From Bacteroidota bacterium (GTDB lineage: Bacteria > Bacteroidota > Bacteroidia > Flavobacteriales > Flavobacteriaceae): 39,856 bases of DNA. Shown in pieces: positions 31,423 through 39,192 of this stretch; position 1 is the stretch's first letter; each line of letters starts with the position of its first letter. Under the pieces are notes generated by a model. It was given only the letters and a program-made list of their open reading frames with translations, did no database searches and was not told the DNA's origin. The stretch spans positions 1-39,856 of the forward strand of contig CANKLD010000002.1 of assembly GCA_947483095.1 (NCBI GenBank), read 5' to 3'. The position numbers and the translations under genes are program-made.

Positions 31423-31439
31423 ATAAAATTTTCAAAAAA

Positions 31440-32210
31440 ATGGATATTCTAGTAGTAGCATTATTATGCGTAGCTGCCTTTTTGGCCGGATTTATTGATG
31501 CTATTATAGGGGGTGGAGGATTAATTCAAACACCAATGGGAATGATATTATTACCCAATCTTCCGGTTTCAACAATAATAGGAACTCTAAAAATTCCTTC
31601 ATTTAGCGGAACTTTTTTTGCTGCAATTCAGTATTTGAAGAAAATTGAAATGAATTGGAAACTGCTCATTACCATGATGATTTTGGCAGTTCCTTCGGCT
31701 TTTTTAGGCTCTACATTGTTGGTGTATATGAGTAACGATTTTATGAAACCGTTACTTTTAGTAATTCTGTCTTTATTGTTCATTTACACTTATGTAAAGA
31801 AAAATTTTGGAATGCATTCTGATACATCTCATTCTCCAAAACAACAATTATTTTATGCCGTTTTAATTTCTTTCTTTATAGGTTTTTACGACGGTTTTAT
31901 TGGGCCAGGAACAGGAAGTTTTTTGGTGCTTGCATTTGTAATAATTCTAGGATTTGATTTTCTGCAAGCTTCCGCAAATGCTAAAATGGTTAATTTGGCA
32001 ACCAATTTTGGCTCAATATGTTTGTTCATTATTAAAGGAAAAATAATTTGGATGATTGCAATTCCAATGGCAATATGTAATGCGCTAGGAGGTTATATGG
32101 GTGCTAAACTAGCAATTAATAAAGGAAATAAATTCATTAGAATTTTCTTTTTAGTAGTTGTTTTAGGCACTTTATTCCGATTTGCTTACGATGTTTTTCA
32201 AGGAAAATAA
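31440..32210 (+). CDS. TSUP family (TauE/SafE) membrane permease
   Basis: 256 residues with about eight membrane segments. The family signatures FLAGFIDAIIGGGGLIQTP (residues about 14-33) and FFIGFYDGFIGPGTGSFLVLAFVIILGFDFLQASANAKMVNLATN (second repeat) are clear. TSUP proteins move sulfite, sulfonates or other organo-sulfur or carboxylate anions across the inner membrane. No sulfur-metabolism gene adjoins it, so the substrate is undetermined. It has its own -7 box 17 bases upstream and is monocistronic. Confidence 0.92.
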   Translation: MDILVVALLCVAAFLAGFIDAIIGGGGLIQTPMGMILLPNLPVSTIIGTLKIPSFSGTFFAAIQYLKKIEMNWKLLITMMILAVPSAFLGSTLLVYMSNDFMKPLLLVILSLLFIYTYVKKNFGMHSDTSHSPKQQLFYAVLISFFIGFYDGFIGPGTGSFLVLAFVIILGFDFLQASANAKMVNLATNFGSICLFIIKGKIIWMIAIPMAICNALGGYMGAKLAINKGNKFIRIFFLVVVLGTLFRFAYDVFQGK

Positions 32211-32281
32211 GCGTTGAGAAAATATCTTAAAATTGTTAAGATATAGTTTGTTTTCATAACTAAATCCTCATACTAAATCCT

Positions 32282-32289
32282 TATTTTTG
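32282..32289 (+). promoter_or_regulatory. Promoter -7 box for pcrA
   Basis: TATTTTTG matches TAnnTTTG, 19 bases before the start codon. Confidence 0.45.
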
Positions 32290-32308
32290 TATTCCTATTA
32301 AAATAAAA

Positions 32309-34642
32309 ATGCAAAAACACATTAGCCAACTTAACGCTGCGCAACAAGAACCAGTTCTCCAAAAGGACGGGCCTATGATTATTATTGCGGGTGCTGGTTC
32401 TGGTAAAACACGTGTTTTAACTATCAGAATTGCATATCTAATGAGTTTGGGTGTTGACGCTTTTAGTATTTTGGCTTTAACATTCACGAACAAAGCGGCT
32501 CGTGAAATGAAAAAACGAATTTCGGATATCGTAGGAACCAATGAAGCAAAAAATCTTTGGATGGGAACTTTCCACTCCGTTTTTGCGAGAATTCTTCGAT
32601 CTGAATCGGATAAACTAGGGTATCCTTCCAATTTTACCATTTATGACACCCAAGATTCGGTAAGGTTAATCTCTGCAGTTATTAAAGAAATGCAGCTGGA
32701 CAGAGATATTTACAAACCAAAGCAGGTTTTAAGCAGGATTTCATCTTATAAAAATAGTTTAATAACTGTAAAGGCCTATTTCAATAATCCCGAATTGATG
32801 GAAGCCGACGCCATGTCTAAAAAACCACGATTGGGCGAGATTTATCAAAATTATGTGGAGCGTTGCTTTAAATCAGGAGCCATGGATTTTGACGATTTGC
32901 TGTTAAAAACGAATGAATTATTAACTCGTTTTCCAGAAGTTTTAGCGAAATACCAAGATCGTTTTAGGTATATTTTGGTGGATGAGTACCAAGATACCAA
33001 TCATTCTCAGTACTTAATTGTTCGTGCTTTATCGGATAAATTTCAGAATATATGTGTGGTAGGAGATGATGCGCAAAGTATTTATGCTTTCCGTGGGGCC
33101 AATATCAATAATATTTTGAATTTTCAGAAAGATTATGATGGCGTAAAAACCTATCGCCTAGAGCAAAATTATCGCTCTACAAAGAACATTGTAGAAGCTG
33201 CCAATTCAATCATTGATAAAAACAAAACTAAATTAGATAAAATCGTTTGGACAGCTAATGATTCGGGATCCAAAATTAGAGTGCATCGAAGTCTTACAGA
33301 TGGGGAAGAAGGCCGATTTGTTGCCAGTACCATTTGGGAGCAGAAAATGCAAAACCAAATGATGAATGGGCAATTTGCTATTTTATACCGAACCAATGCG
33401 CAATCTCGTGCGATGGAAGATGCGCTTCGAAAAAGAGATATTCCGTATCTTATTTATGGCGGTTTGTCTTTCTATCAAAGGAAAGAAATTAAGGATGTTT
33501 TGTGTTATTTACGCTTAATCATTAATCCAAAAGACGAAGAAGCATTGATTCGAGTAATCAATTATCCGGCGCGTGGAATTGGAGATACTACCGTTGAAAA
33601 ACTTACAATTGCTGCCAATCATTATAAAAGATCGATATTTGAAGTAATGCAAAATATTGATAAAATTGATTTAAAACTGAATTCAGGTGCGAAGCAAAAA
33701 TTGACCGATTTTGTAATAATGATTCAGAGTTTTCAGGTTATAAATGAAAATCAAGATGCGTTTTATATTGCCGATCATGTGGCGAAGAAAACAGGATTAG
33801 TTCAAGAATTAAAAAAAGATGGAACTCCTGAAGGTATTGCTAGAATTGAAAATATAGAGGAATTATTGAACGGTATGAAAGATTTTACCGAAGGTCAAAA
33901 AGAAATTGATGGCGCTCGTGGTGCTTTAGCCGAATTTATGGAAGACGTGGCTTTGGCAACCGATTTAGATAAAGATACTGGCGATGATGACCGCGTAGCA
34001 TTAATGACCATTCACTTAGCAAAAGGATTAGAATTTCCTACGGTTTTTGTAGTGGGAATGGAGGAAGATTTGTTCCCAAGTGCAATGAGTATGAGTACTC
34101 GAAGCGAATTGGAAGAAGAACGCCGCTTGTTTTACGTAGCATTAACGAGGGCTGAACACCAAGCGTATTTGACCTATGCACAATCGCGTTACCGCTGGGG
34201 AAAATTGACAGACAGTGAACCTTCTCGTTTTATTGAAGAAATTGACGGTCAATATTTGGAATATTTAACTCCAGAAGAAAATAATTACCGATACAAACCA
34301 ATGATTGATAGTGATATTTTTGGTGATGTTGATAAATCAAAATTACGTTTGGCTAAGCCAATAGGAGGAACGCCTCCAAACCCCCTAAACCCCGAAGGGG
34401 GAATAACATCGAATGGTACTATTCGTAAACTGAAACCCTTGTCAACCAATAATTCAGGTGCAGCCAATTTATTTGATAATAAATTAACCATTGGAAATGT
34501 AGTAATGCACGAGCGTTTTGGTAAAGGAGAAGTAATCAATTTAGAAGGCGTTGGTGCTGATAAAAAAGCCGAAATCAAATTTGAAGTAGGAGGAATCAAG
34601 AAGTTATTACTGCGTTTTGCAAAATTAGACATAATCGGGTAA
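32309..34642 (+). CDS. pcrA: ATP-dependent DNA helicase, UvrD/PcrA type (with repeat-encoded linker)
   Basis: 777 residues, a superfamily 1A helicase for nucleotide excision repair, mismatch repair and recombination control. The Q motif LNAAQQEPV is followed by Walker A (IIAGAGSGKTRVL, about 27-39). Other motifs are FTNKAAREM (Ia), VDEYQDTN (II), VVGDDAQSIYAFRGA (III), LEQNYRS (IV), VALMTIHLAKGLEFPTVFVVG (V) and EEERRLFYVALTRA (VI). Residues 686-699 (GGTPPNPLNPEGGI) are encoded by a C/G-rich palindromic repeat in the variable linker. They precede a C-terminal Tudor-like domain (about 725-777, IGNVVMHERFGKGEVINLEG) that in PcrA contacts RNA polymerase. Confidence 0.95.
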   Translation: MQKHISQLNAAQQEPVLQKDGPMIIIAGAGSGKTRVLTIRIAYLMSLGVDAFSILALTFTNKAAREMKKRISDIVGTNEAKNLWMGTFHSVFARILRSESDKLGYPSNFTIYDTQDSVRLISAVIKEMQLDRDIYKPKQVLSRISSYKNSLITVKAYFNNPELMEADAMSKKPRLGEIYQNYVERCFKSGAMDFDDLLLKTNELLTRFPEVLAKYQDRFRYILVDEYQDTNHSQYLIVRALSDKFQNICVVGDDAQSIYAFRGANINNILNFQKDYDGVKTYRLEQNYRSTKNIVEAANSIIDKNKTKLDKIVWTANDSGSKIRVHRSLTDGEEGRFVASTIWEQKMQNQMMNGQFAILYRTNAQSRAMEDALRKRDIPYLIYGGLSFYQRKEIKDVLCYLRLIINPKDEEALIRVINYPARGIGDTTVEKLTIAANHYKRSIFEVMQNIDKIDLKLNSGAKQKLTDFVIMIQSFQVINENQDAFYIADHVAKKTGLVQELKKDGTPEGIARIENIEELLNGMKDFTEGQKEIDGARGALAEFMEDVALATDLDKDTGDDDRVALMTIHLAKGLEFPTVFVVGMEEDLFPSAMSMSTRSELEEERRLFYVALTRAEHQAYLTYAQSRYRWGKLTDSEPSRFIEEIDGQYLEYLTPEENNYRYKPMIDSDIFGDVDKSKLRLAKPIGGTPPNPLNPEGGITSNGTIRKLKPLSTNNSGAANLFDNKLTIGNVVMHERFGKGEVINLEGVGADKKAEIKFEVGGIKKLLLRFAKLDIIG
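34373..34403 (+). repeat. C/G-rich palindromic repeat inside pcrA
   Basis: CCTCCAAACCCCCTAAACCC then CGAAGGGGGAA. CCCC and GGGG arms can form a hairpin around CGAA. It is inserted in frame and encodes PPNPLNPEGG. It shares CCCCCTAA, CCCC and AAGGGGGAA with the element at 8357-8381. Confidence 0.7.
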
Positions 34643-34692
34643 TTGCAATTTACTTAAATCCTAAATCTAATTTATTAAATCTTAAATTATTC

Positions 34693-35313
34693 ATGGCCCA
34701 ATTCATAAAAATTTACGAAAACAATCCCAACGAATTCGCTATTAAAAAAGTAGTTGAGGTATTAAAAAATGGCGGGTTGGTGATTTATCCCACCGATACC
34801 GTTTATGGCTTGGGTTGCGATATTACGAATACCAAAGCATTGGAACGCATTGCAAAAATTAAAGGCGTTAAGTTGGAAAAAGCTAATTTTTCCTTTGTGT
34901 GTTCTGATTTAAGTCACATTTCCGATTATATTAAACAAATTGACACTGCCACATTTAAAATTCTAAAACGAGCCTTACCAGGACCATATACATTCATTTT
35001 ACCTGGAAATAATAATTTACCGAAAGAATTTAAGAAAAAAACAACTGTAGGAATTCGAGTTCCCGACAATGCAATTGCTATAGAAATTGTCCGTCAACTC
35101 GGAAACCCAATTGTATCTTCCTCTATCCATGATGAGGATGAAGTTTTAGAATATTCTACTGATCCAGAACTCATATTTGAAAAATGGCAAAACTTGGTGG
35201 ATTTAGTAATTGATGGCGGTTATGGTGATAACATTGGTTCAACTATTATTGATTTATCAGGATTTGAAGCAGTTGTAATTAGAGAAGGTAAAGGAAGTTT
35301 AGAGGTGCTTTAA
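34693..35313 (+). CDS. L-threonylcarbamoyladenylate synthase (Sua5/YciO/YrdC family)
   Basis: 206 residues, a single YrdC domain without the Sua5 C-terminal extension. Blocks are GGLVIYPTDTVYGLGCDITNTKALERIAKIKG (nucleotide-binding N-terminus), NFSFVCSDLSHISDYI, RALPGPYTFILPGNN and TTVGIRVPDN, with the end GSTIIDLSGFEAVVIREGKG. The enzyme makes threonylcarbamoyl-AMP from threonine, bicarbonate and ATP for t6A37 of ANN-decoding tRNAs. The SxxLS-type FSFVCSDLS stretch is like YciO as well as YrdC, so a YciO-like paralogue is possible. The gene follows pcrA by 50 bases and is probably cotranscribed with it. Confidence 0.88.
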   Translation: MAQFIKIYENNPNEFAIKKVVEVLKNGGLVIYPTDTVYGLGCDITNTKALERIAKIKGVKLEKANFSFVCSDLSHISDYIKQIDTATFKILKRALPGPYTFILPGNNNLPKEFKKKTTVGIRVPDNAIAIEIVRQLGNPIVSSSIHDEDEVLEYSTDPELIFEKWQNLVDLVIDGGYGDNIGSTIIDLSGFEAVVIREGKGSLEVL

Positions 35314-35321
35314 GAAAGTTA

Positions 35322-35440
35322 TCAGTGTTCAACCATTAGTATTCAGTTGTATAAATATAAAAAACGTCTTGATTTTATCAAGACGTTTTTTTATTTCTGA
35401 TTCTATTGAACACTCTTTTCAACTGTACACTGAACACTAT
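35322..35440. repeat. Inverted-repeat pair flanking a terminator
   Basis: CAGTGTTCA (35323-35331) and TGAACACT (35431-35438) pair, and inside them CAGTTG (35344-35349) pairs with CAACTG (35420-35425). These arms surround the terminator at 35361-35392. From memory, CAGTGTTCA/TGAACACTG units are frequent repeats in flavobacterial intergenic DNA. Confidence 0.45.
35361..35392. terminator. Bidirectional terminator between the YrdC and OmpA-like genes
   Basis: AAAACGTCTTGAT and ATCAAGACGTTTT form a perfect 13-bp stem around TTT, with further T on the plus side and A on the minus side. The two flanking genes converge on it. Confidence 0.85.
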
Positions 35441-36267
35441 TTATTCTTCATTTCTTTTTCAATCATTTCGTAAAACTCATCAATTTTAGGAAGAATTACA
35501 ATACGAGTTCTTCTGTTAATTGCTCTATTCGAAACTGAATTATTTTCAACTAAAGGAATAAATTCGCCTCGACCAGCAGCAATTAACTGCTTAGGATTTA
35601 CTTTCAATTCATTGGTTAAAACACGAACAATTGCAGTTGAACGCTTGGAGCTTAAATCCCAATTGTCAAGCAAGATGTTGTTTCCAATGAACGGAACATT
35701 ATCAGTGTGGCCCTCCACCATACATTCAAATGTTGGTTTGTCATTAATTATTTTAGCCACTTTAGCAAGCACTTCTTTCGCCCGCTCACTAACTAAGTAA
35801 CTTCCACTTTTGAAAAGTAATTTATCTGCAATTGAGATGAAAACTACTCCTTTTTCAACATTTACTTCAATGTCTGGATCAGCCATTCCAACAGAACTTT
35901 TTATACTGGTAACCAATGCGAGTGTCATACTATCTTTTTTGGTCAAAGCATCTTGCATTCTTGTAATTTTCAAGTCTTTTTCCTTGATATTTTCCAATGC
36001 TTTTTCAATATTTTGTGCTCCTTTAGTTGATAACGTGGTCATATTATCCATGTTTTGGATTAAATTGTCATTGTTTTTCTTAAGAAATTCAATTTGATTT
36101 AATAGAGCATCCTTTTCAGTTATACAGATATTTAATTTAACTGTGCAAGAATTTAGAAGATCTTGAATTTCTTTATTTTTTGCTTCTAAGGCAACAAATT
36201 TTTTCTTTGAAACACAAGAAGTTGATAATAAAGCAACTAATGATAATGCTAATACGATTTTTTTCAT
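35437..36267 (-). CDS. OmpA family lipoprotein with coiled coil
   Basis: 276 residues. The lipoprotein signal MKKIVLALSLVALLSTSC ends in Cys18. Residues about 25-115 form a long helical coiled-coil region (KKKFVALEAKNKEIQDLLNS, KNNDNLIQNMDNMTTLSTKGAQNIEKALENIKEK). The OmpA_C-like peptidoglycan-binding domain runs about 130-260: FKSGSYLVSERAKEVLAKVAKII, VEGHTDNVPF, WDLSSKRSTAIVRVL, GRGEFIPLVENNSVSNRAINRRTRIVI. It should tether the outer membrane to peptidoglycan. Its start is supported by the -7 box 18 bases upstream. It lies downstream of a same-strand glycosyltransferase gene but has its own promoter. Confidence 0.93.
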   Translation of the reverse strand: MKKIVLALSLVALLSTSCVSKKKFVALEAKNKEIQDLLNSCTVKLNICITEKDALLNQIEFLKKNNDNLIQNMDNMTTLSTKGAQNIEKALENIKEKDLKITRMQDALTKKDSMTLALVTSIKSSVGMADPDIEVNVEKGVVFISIADKLLFKSGSYLVSERAKEVLAKVAKIINDKPTFECMVEGHTDNVPFIGNNILLDNWDLSSKRSTAIVRVLTNELKVNPKQLIAAGRGEFIPLVENNSVSNRAINRRTRIVILPKIDEFYEMIEKEMKNK

Positions 36268-36284
36268 GAAGGTTTATTTTTTTA

Positions 36285-36292
36285 CAAAATTA
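36285..36292 (-). promoter_or_regulatory. Promoter -7 box for the OmpA-like lipoprotein
   Basis: On the minus strand the sequence is TAATTTTG, matching TAnnTTTG, 17 bases before the start codon. Confidence 0.5.
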
Positions 36293-36326
36293 AATAAAAA
36301 TACTTTATTAACTGCAAATTCTTTTT

Positions 36327-37307
36327 TCAAAAATTATGCCGTTTTTTTATGAAATAATTATATACAATACTATTTTTTTCAAAATAGGTATTTATTTGAA
36401 ATTCGCCTCTTTTTTTTAGATTCTTATTTATTAAATAATAATAATGAAAATGTGCTTTTAACACAGCAAAAAAATGTGCAAATTTACCTTGAAATAAAAA
36501 TCGAACACCAGCAATTCCATCCAAAAGCATTCGGACAAATATAATTCTAAAAAGTTCTTCTTTAGGTAAATTCTTGGTCAACATGAATAAGGAATTTCTA
36601 AAATTTAAAAATGTTTTTTTAGGATTTTCTTCGTTCAATGTTGCACCACCAACATGATAAATGTTCGATAATCCATTATATTTAACGGAGTATTTTTTAT
36701 TTATTGCACGCCAACACAAATCTATTTCTTCTTGGTGCGCAAAGAAATCACCGTCAAAGCCATTCAATTCTTTGTAAACAGAGCTTCTAATAAAAAAACA
36801 GGCGCCAGATGCCCAAAAAATATTGCAAGTGTCATTGTATTGTCCAAGATCTTTTTCTATGGTTTCAAATACTCGGCCTCGACAAAAAGGATAACCATAT
36901 TTATCAATAAAACCTCCACCAGCACCGGCATATTCAAAGTAATCCTTGCGTTTATAATCCAATATTTTTGGTTGAACAATGGCTGTATTTGGTTCGTTTT
37001 TGAAGGTTTCAAGTATGGGTTGCAACCAATTTTGAGTCACTTCAACATCAGAGTTTACTAAGGCAAAAATATCCGCATCAACCTCTTTTAAAGCTTCGTT
37101 GTAACCTTGTGCATATCCAAAGTTGTATTCGTTTTTAATTATTTGAATCGTGGGGAAATTTTTTGTAACAAATGAAATTGAGTCGTCAGTTGAAGCATTG
37201 TCGGCTATATAAACAGTAGCTTCAGGTGAATTTTGAACAACAGAAGGTAGAAATTGTTCTAACAATTTCTTTCCATTCCAATTTAAAATTACAACTGCAA
37301 TTTTCAT
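36327..37307 (-). CDS. Glycosyltransferase family 2 (rhamnosyltransferase-like)
   Basis: 326 residues. GT-A fold with IAVVILNWNGKKLLEQFLPSV at the N-terminus, YIADNASTDDSISFV, the metal-binding motif ALVNSDVEV (DxD-like), then ASGACFFIRSSVYKELNGFDGDFFAHQEEIDLCWRAI, the ED-containing acceptor/catalytic block of this family. A basic C-terminal stretch may associate with the membrane. Such enzymes add sugars to surface polysaccharides or glycoproteins, with donor and acceptor unknown. It starts 9 bases after the HsdR-N-like gene on the same strand, so the two are cotranscribed. Confidence 0.9.
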   Translation of the reverse strand: MKIAVVILNWNGKKLLEQFLPSVVQNSPEATVYIADNASTDDSISFVTKNFPTIQIIKNEYNFGYAQGYNEALKEVDADIFALVNSDVEVTQNWLQPILETFKNEPNTAIVQPKILDYKRKDYFEYAGAGGGFIDKYGYPFCRGRVFETIEKDLGQYNDTCNIFWASGACFFIRSSVYKELNGFDGDFFAHQEEIDLCWRAINKKYSVKYNGLSNIYHVGGATLNEENPKKTFLNFRNSLFMLTKNLPKEELFRIIFVRMLLDGIAGVRFLFQGKFAHFFAVLKAHFHYYYLINKNLKKRGEFQINTYFEKNSIVYNYFIKKRHNF

Positions 37308-37316
37308 TTAATTTTA

Positions 37317-37763
37317 TTAAAGTTTATATTCAGGTAATTCAGATAAAAAGTCATATTTTTCATTCTCATAATCCATTTTGCAAAAGTAATGATTAAGCCC
37401 ATTAGTAACCATTAAATATTCCGCTTTTAAAGTCATATTGTATCTTGCGATTTGATCGAAAGTGCTTTGAGAAATTTTCACTTCCGGAGATTTACACTCT
37501 ACTAAAATTGTAATATTTCCATCCGGTTTATAAACAACAACATCGTATCTTTTGTTTAGTCCGTTGATTTTCAATAACTTTTCAACATTTATATGTGACT
37601 TAGGATATTTTTTATCTTGTAATAGAAATTGAACTACATGTTGGCGTACCCATTCCTCAGGAGTAACAATTATAAATTTTTTCCTGATTTCATCGAAAAT
37701 AGCTACTTTATTTTCACTATTTTTGAATCGGAAAGAATAAGTTGGAAATTGCAATTGCTTCAT
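37317..37763 (-). CDS. HsdR N-terminal-like (PD-(D/E)XK nuclease fold) protein
   Basis: 148 residues from the ATG at 37763. A longer ATG at 37913 would run through an AT-rich repeat and the start of holA, and the -7 box lies at 37768-37775. The protein matches the type I restriction HsdR N-terminus family. EEWVRQHVVQFLLQDKKYPKSHI is followed by the nuclease-like core NKRYDVVVYKPDGNITILVECKSP (D...ECK motif) and SQSTFDQIARYNMTLKAEYLMVTNG. No helicase, HsdM or HsdS gene is present, so this is a solitary domain rather than a restriction system. It is divergent from holA, with the glycosyltransferase gene 9 bases downstream. Confidence 0.88.
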   Translation of the reverse strand: MKQLQFPTYSFRFKNSENKVAIFDEIRKKFIIVTPEEWVRQHVVQFLLQDKKYPKSHINVEKLLKINGLNKRYDVVVYKPDGNITILVECKSPEVKISQSTFDQIARYNMTLKAEYLMVTNGLNHYFCKMDYENEKYDFLSELPEYKL

Positions 37764-37767
37764 AAAA

Positions 37768-37775
37768 CAAAAGTA
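37768..37775 (-). promoter_or_regulatory. Promoter -7 box almost touching the HsdR-N-like start codon
   Basis: On the minus strand TACTTTTG matches TAnnTTTG and ends only 4 bases before the ATG, so the transcript may be leaderless. Confidence 0.5.
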
Positions 37776-37827
37776 AGACTTTTTCAATAGAGAAAAAAAA
37801 GAATAGATTTTTGGTAATTTTAAATCT

Positions 37828-37855
37828 AAAATCATAAATCCAAAATCATAAATCC
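37828..37855. repeat. Tandem 14-bp direct repeat upstream of holA
   Basis: AAAATCATAAATCC occurs twice in perfect tandem (37828-37841 and 37842-37855), with a degenerate third unit just before. It ends 2 bases before the holA start codon and is related to the ATC-rich spacers elsewhere in the window. Confidence 0.6.
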
Positions 37856-37857
37856 CT

Positions 37858-38862
37858 ATGGATGAAGTTTTAAAAATTGTAAATGATATTAAATCGGGAA
37901 TTTTAAAACCCATCTATTTTTTAATGGGTGAGGAGCCCTATTATATAGACCGGCTTTCTGATTATATAGAGAAGAATTTACTTACTGAGGAAGAAAAGGG
38001 ATTTAATCAAACGGTTCTTTATGGTCGGGATGTTACTGTTGAAGATATAGTTTCAGCAGCAAAACGGTACCCAATGATGGCTGAAAGACAAGTTATTATT
38101 GTAAAAGAAGCACAAGATTTAGCAAAAACAATTGATAAATTTGAAAGTTACGCTGCAGATCCGGTGCCTTCCACAGTTTTAGTGCTTTGTTATAAATACA
38201 AAACTCTTGACAAACGTAAAAAAGTAACCAAACTTTTTGAAAAATCAGGATTGGTTTTTGAAAGTAAGAAATTATATGAAAATCAAGTTGGCCAATGGAT
38301 TAATCGAGTTTTACAATCAAAAAAGTATTCTATTGAACCGAAAGCTTCCGCAATGCTTGTGGAGTTTTTAGGAACCAATTTGGAAAAAATCAATAACGAA
38401 TTGGAAAAACTTCAAATTATTTTGCCAGTTGGAAGTACCATTTCAGCTAATGATATCGAAGAAAATATAGGTTTTAGTAAAGATTTTAATATTTTTGAAT
38501 TACGAAAGGCAATCGGTGAAAAAAATCAGTTAAAATCATATAAAATAGCACAATACTTTTCAGAAAATCCAAAAGATCATCCTTTGGTAATGACAACAGG
38601 TATGCTTTTTAGTTTCTTTGTTCAATTACTTCAATACCATGGATTGAAAGATAAAAATCCAAAAAATGTAGCTGCAGTCTTGAGGGTAAATCCTTTTTTT
38701 CTTAAAGATTACGATGTGGCATTAAGAAATTATCCTATGAAAAAAGTAAGTCAAATTGTTACTATTCTTAGGGATATAGACGTAAAAAGTAAGGGAGTTG
38801 GATCCAATTCATTACCACAACATGAATTATTAAAGGAAATGTTAGTTGGAATTTTTAATTAA
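37858..38862 (+). CDS. holA: DNA polymerase III subunit delta
   Basis: 334 residues, normal for HolA. The N-terminal part (PIYFLMGEEPYYIDRLSDYIEK) is the delta-family opening that contacts the beta clamp. It is followed by TVLYGRDVTVEDIVSAAKRYPMMAERQVIIVKEAQDL (AAA+-like domain I). The middle and C-terminal domains follow with EPKASAMLVEFLGTNLEKINNELEKL, FNIFELRKAIGEKNQLKSYKIAQYF and GSNSLPQHELLKEMLVGIF. As clamp-loader subunit it opens the beta ring. The start is preceded by an AT-rich tandem repeat rather than a ribosome-binding site. Confidence 0.95.
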   Translation: MDEVLKIVNDIKSGILKPIYFLMGEEPYYIDRLSDYIEKNLLTEEEKGFNQTVLYGRDVTVEDIVSAAKRYPMMAERQVIIVKEAQDLAKTIDKFESYAADPVPSTVLVLCYKYKTLDKRKKVTKLFEKSGLVFESKKLYENQVGQWINRVLQSKKYSIEPKASAMLVEFLGTNLEKINNELEKLQIILPVGSTISANDIEENIGFSKDFNIFELRKAIGEKNQLKSYKIAQYFSENPKDHPLVMTTGMLFSFFVQLLQYHGLKDKNPKNVAAVLRVNPFFLKDYDVALRNYPMKKVSQIVTILRDIDVKSKGVGSNSLPQHELLKEMLVGIFN

Positions 38863-38893
38863 TTCAATCCAATAGTTTCCATCACAATTACAT

Positions 38894-38924
38894 TTGAAAT
38901 AATAACTATTTTAACGATATTTGC
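38894..38924 (+). promoter_or_regulatory. Possible promoter for the 60-residue membrane protein and ettA
   Basis: TTTG (38894-38897) and GATATTTG (38917-38924, one mismatch to TAnnTTTG) are spaced 19 bases apart, ahead of the start at 38949. Confidence 0.4.
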
Positions 38925-38948
38925 AATTCAAATTTTTAAATTTCAGTT

Positions 38949-39131
38949 ATGGGAATGAATAAAAATACAGTTTTAGGTTGGGCAACATTACTTATGGTTG
39001 TAATGGGGTTTTTGCTGATAGGATTGGGATTTTTTAAATACAGTGAAATCTCAGGATGGGGGTTTGTGGCTGTTGGAGTTGGTTTTCTAGCTATTGCTTG
39101 GGTTTTTAATGCCCTAAAAGGTAGGATTTAA
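38949..39131 (+). CDS. Small two-segment membrane protein (CAL67264-like)
   Basis: 60 residues, MGMNKNTVLGWATLLMVVMG and onward, with two membrane segments (about 8-28 and 34-55) and the ending VFNALKGRI. From memory, it belongs to a small flavobacterial family named after CAL67264. The ATG two codons later is an equally possible start. The function is unknown. It precedes the ABC-F gene by 61 bases on the same strand. Confidence 0.75.
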   Translation: MGMNKNTVLGWATLLMVVMGFLLIGLGFFKYSEISGWGFVAVGVGFLAIAWVFNALKGRI

Positions 39132-39192
39132 TTATTTGCAATAGCAATTCCATTACAAAGAATAAATAATTTAATAATACTAAAATAATAAA

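Noticed and set aside
37317..37763. Type I restriction-modification system
   Set aside because: Only an HsdR N-terminal-like domain is present, with no helicase, methylase or specificity subunit in the window.
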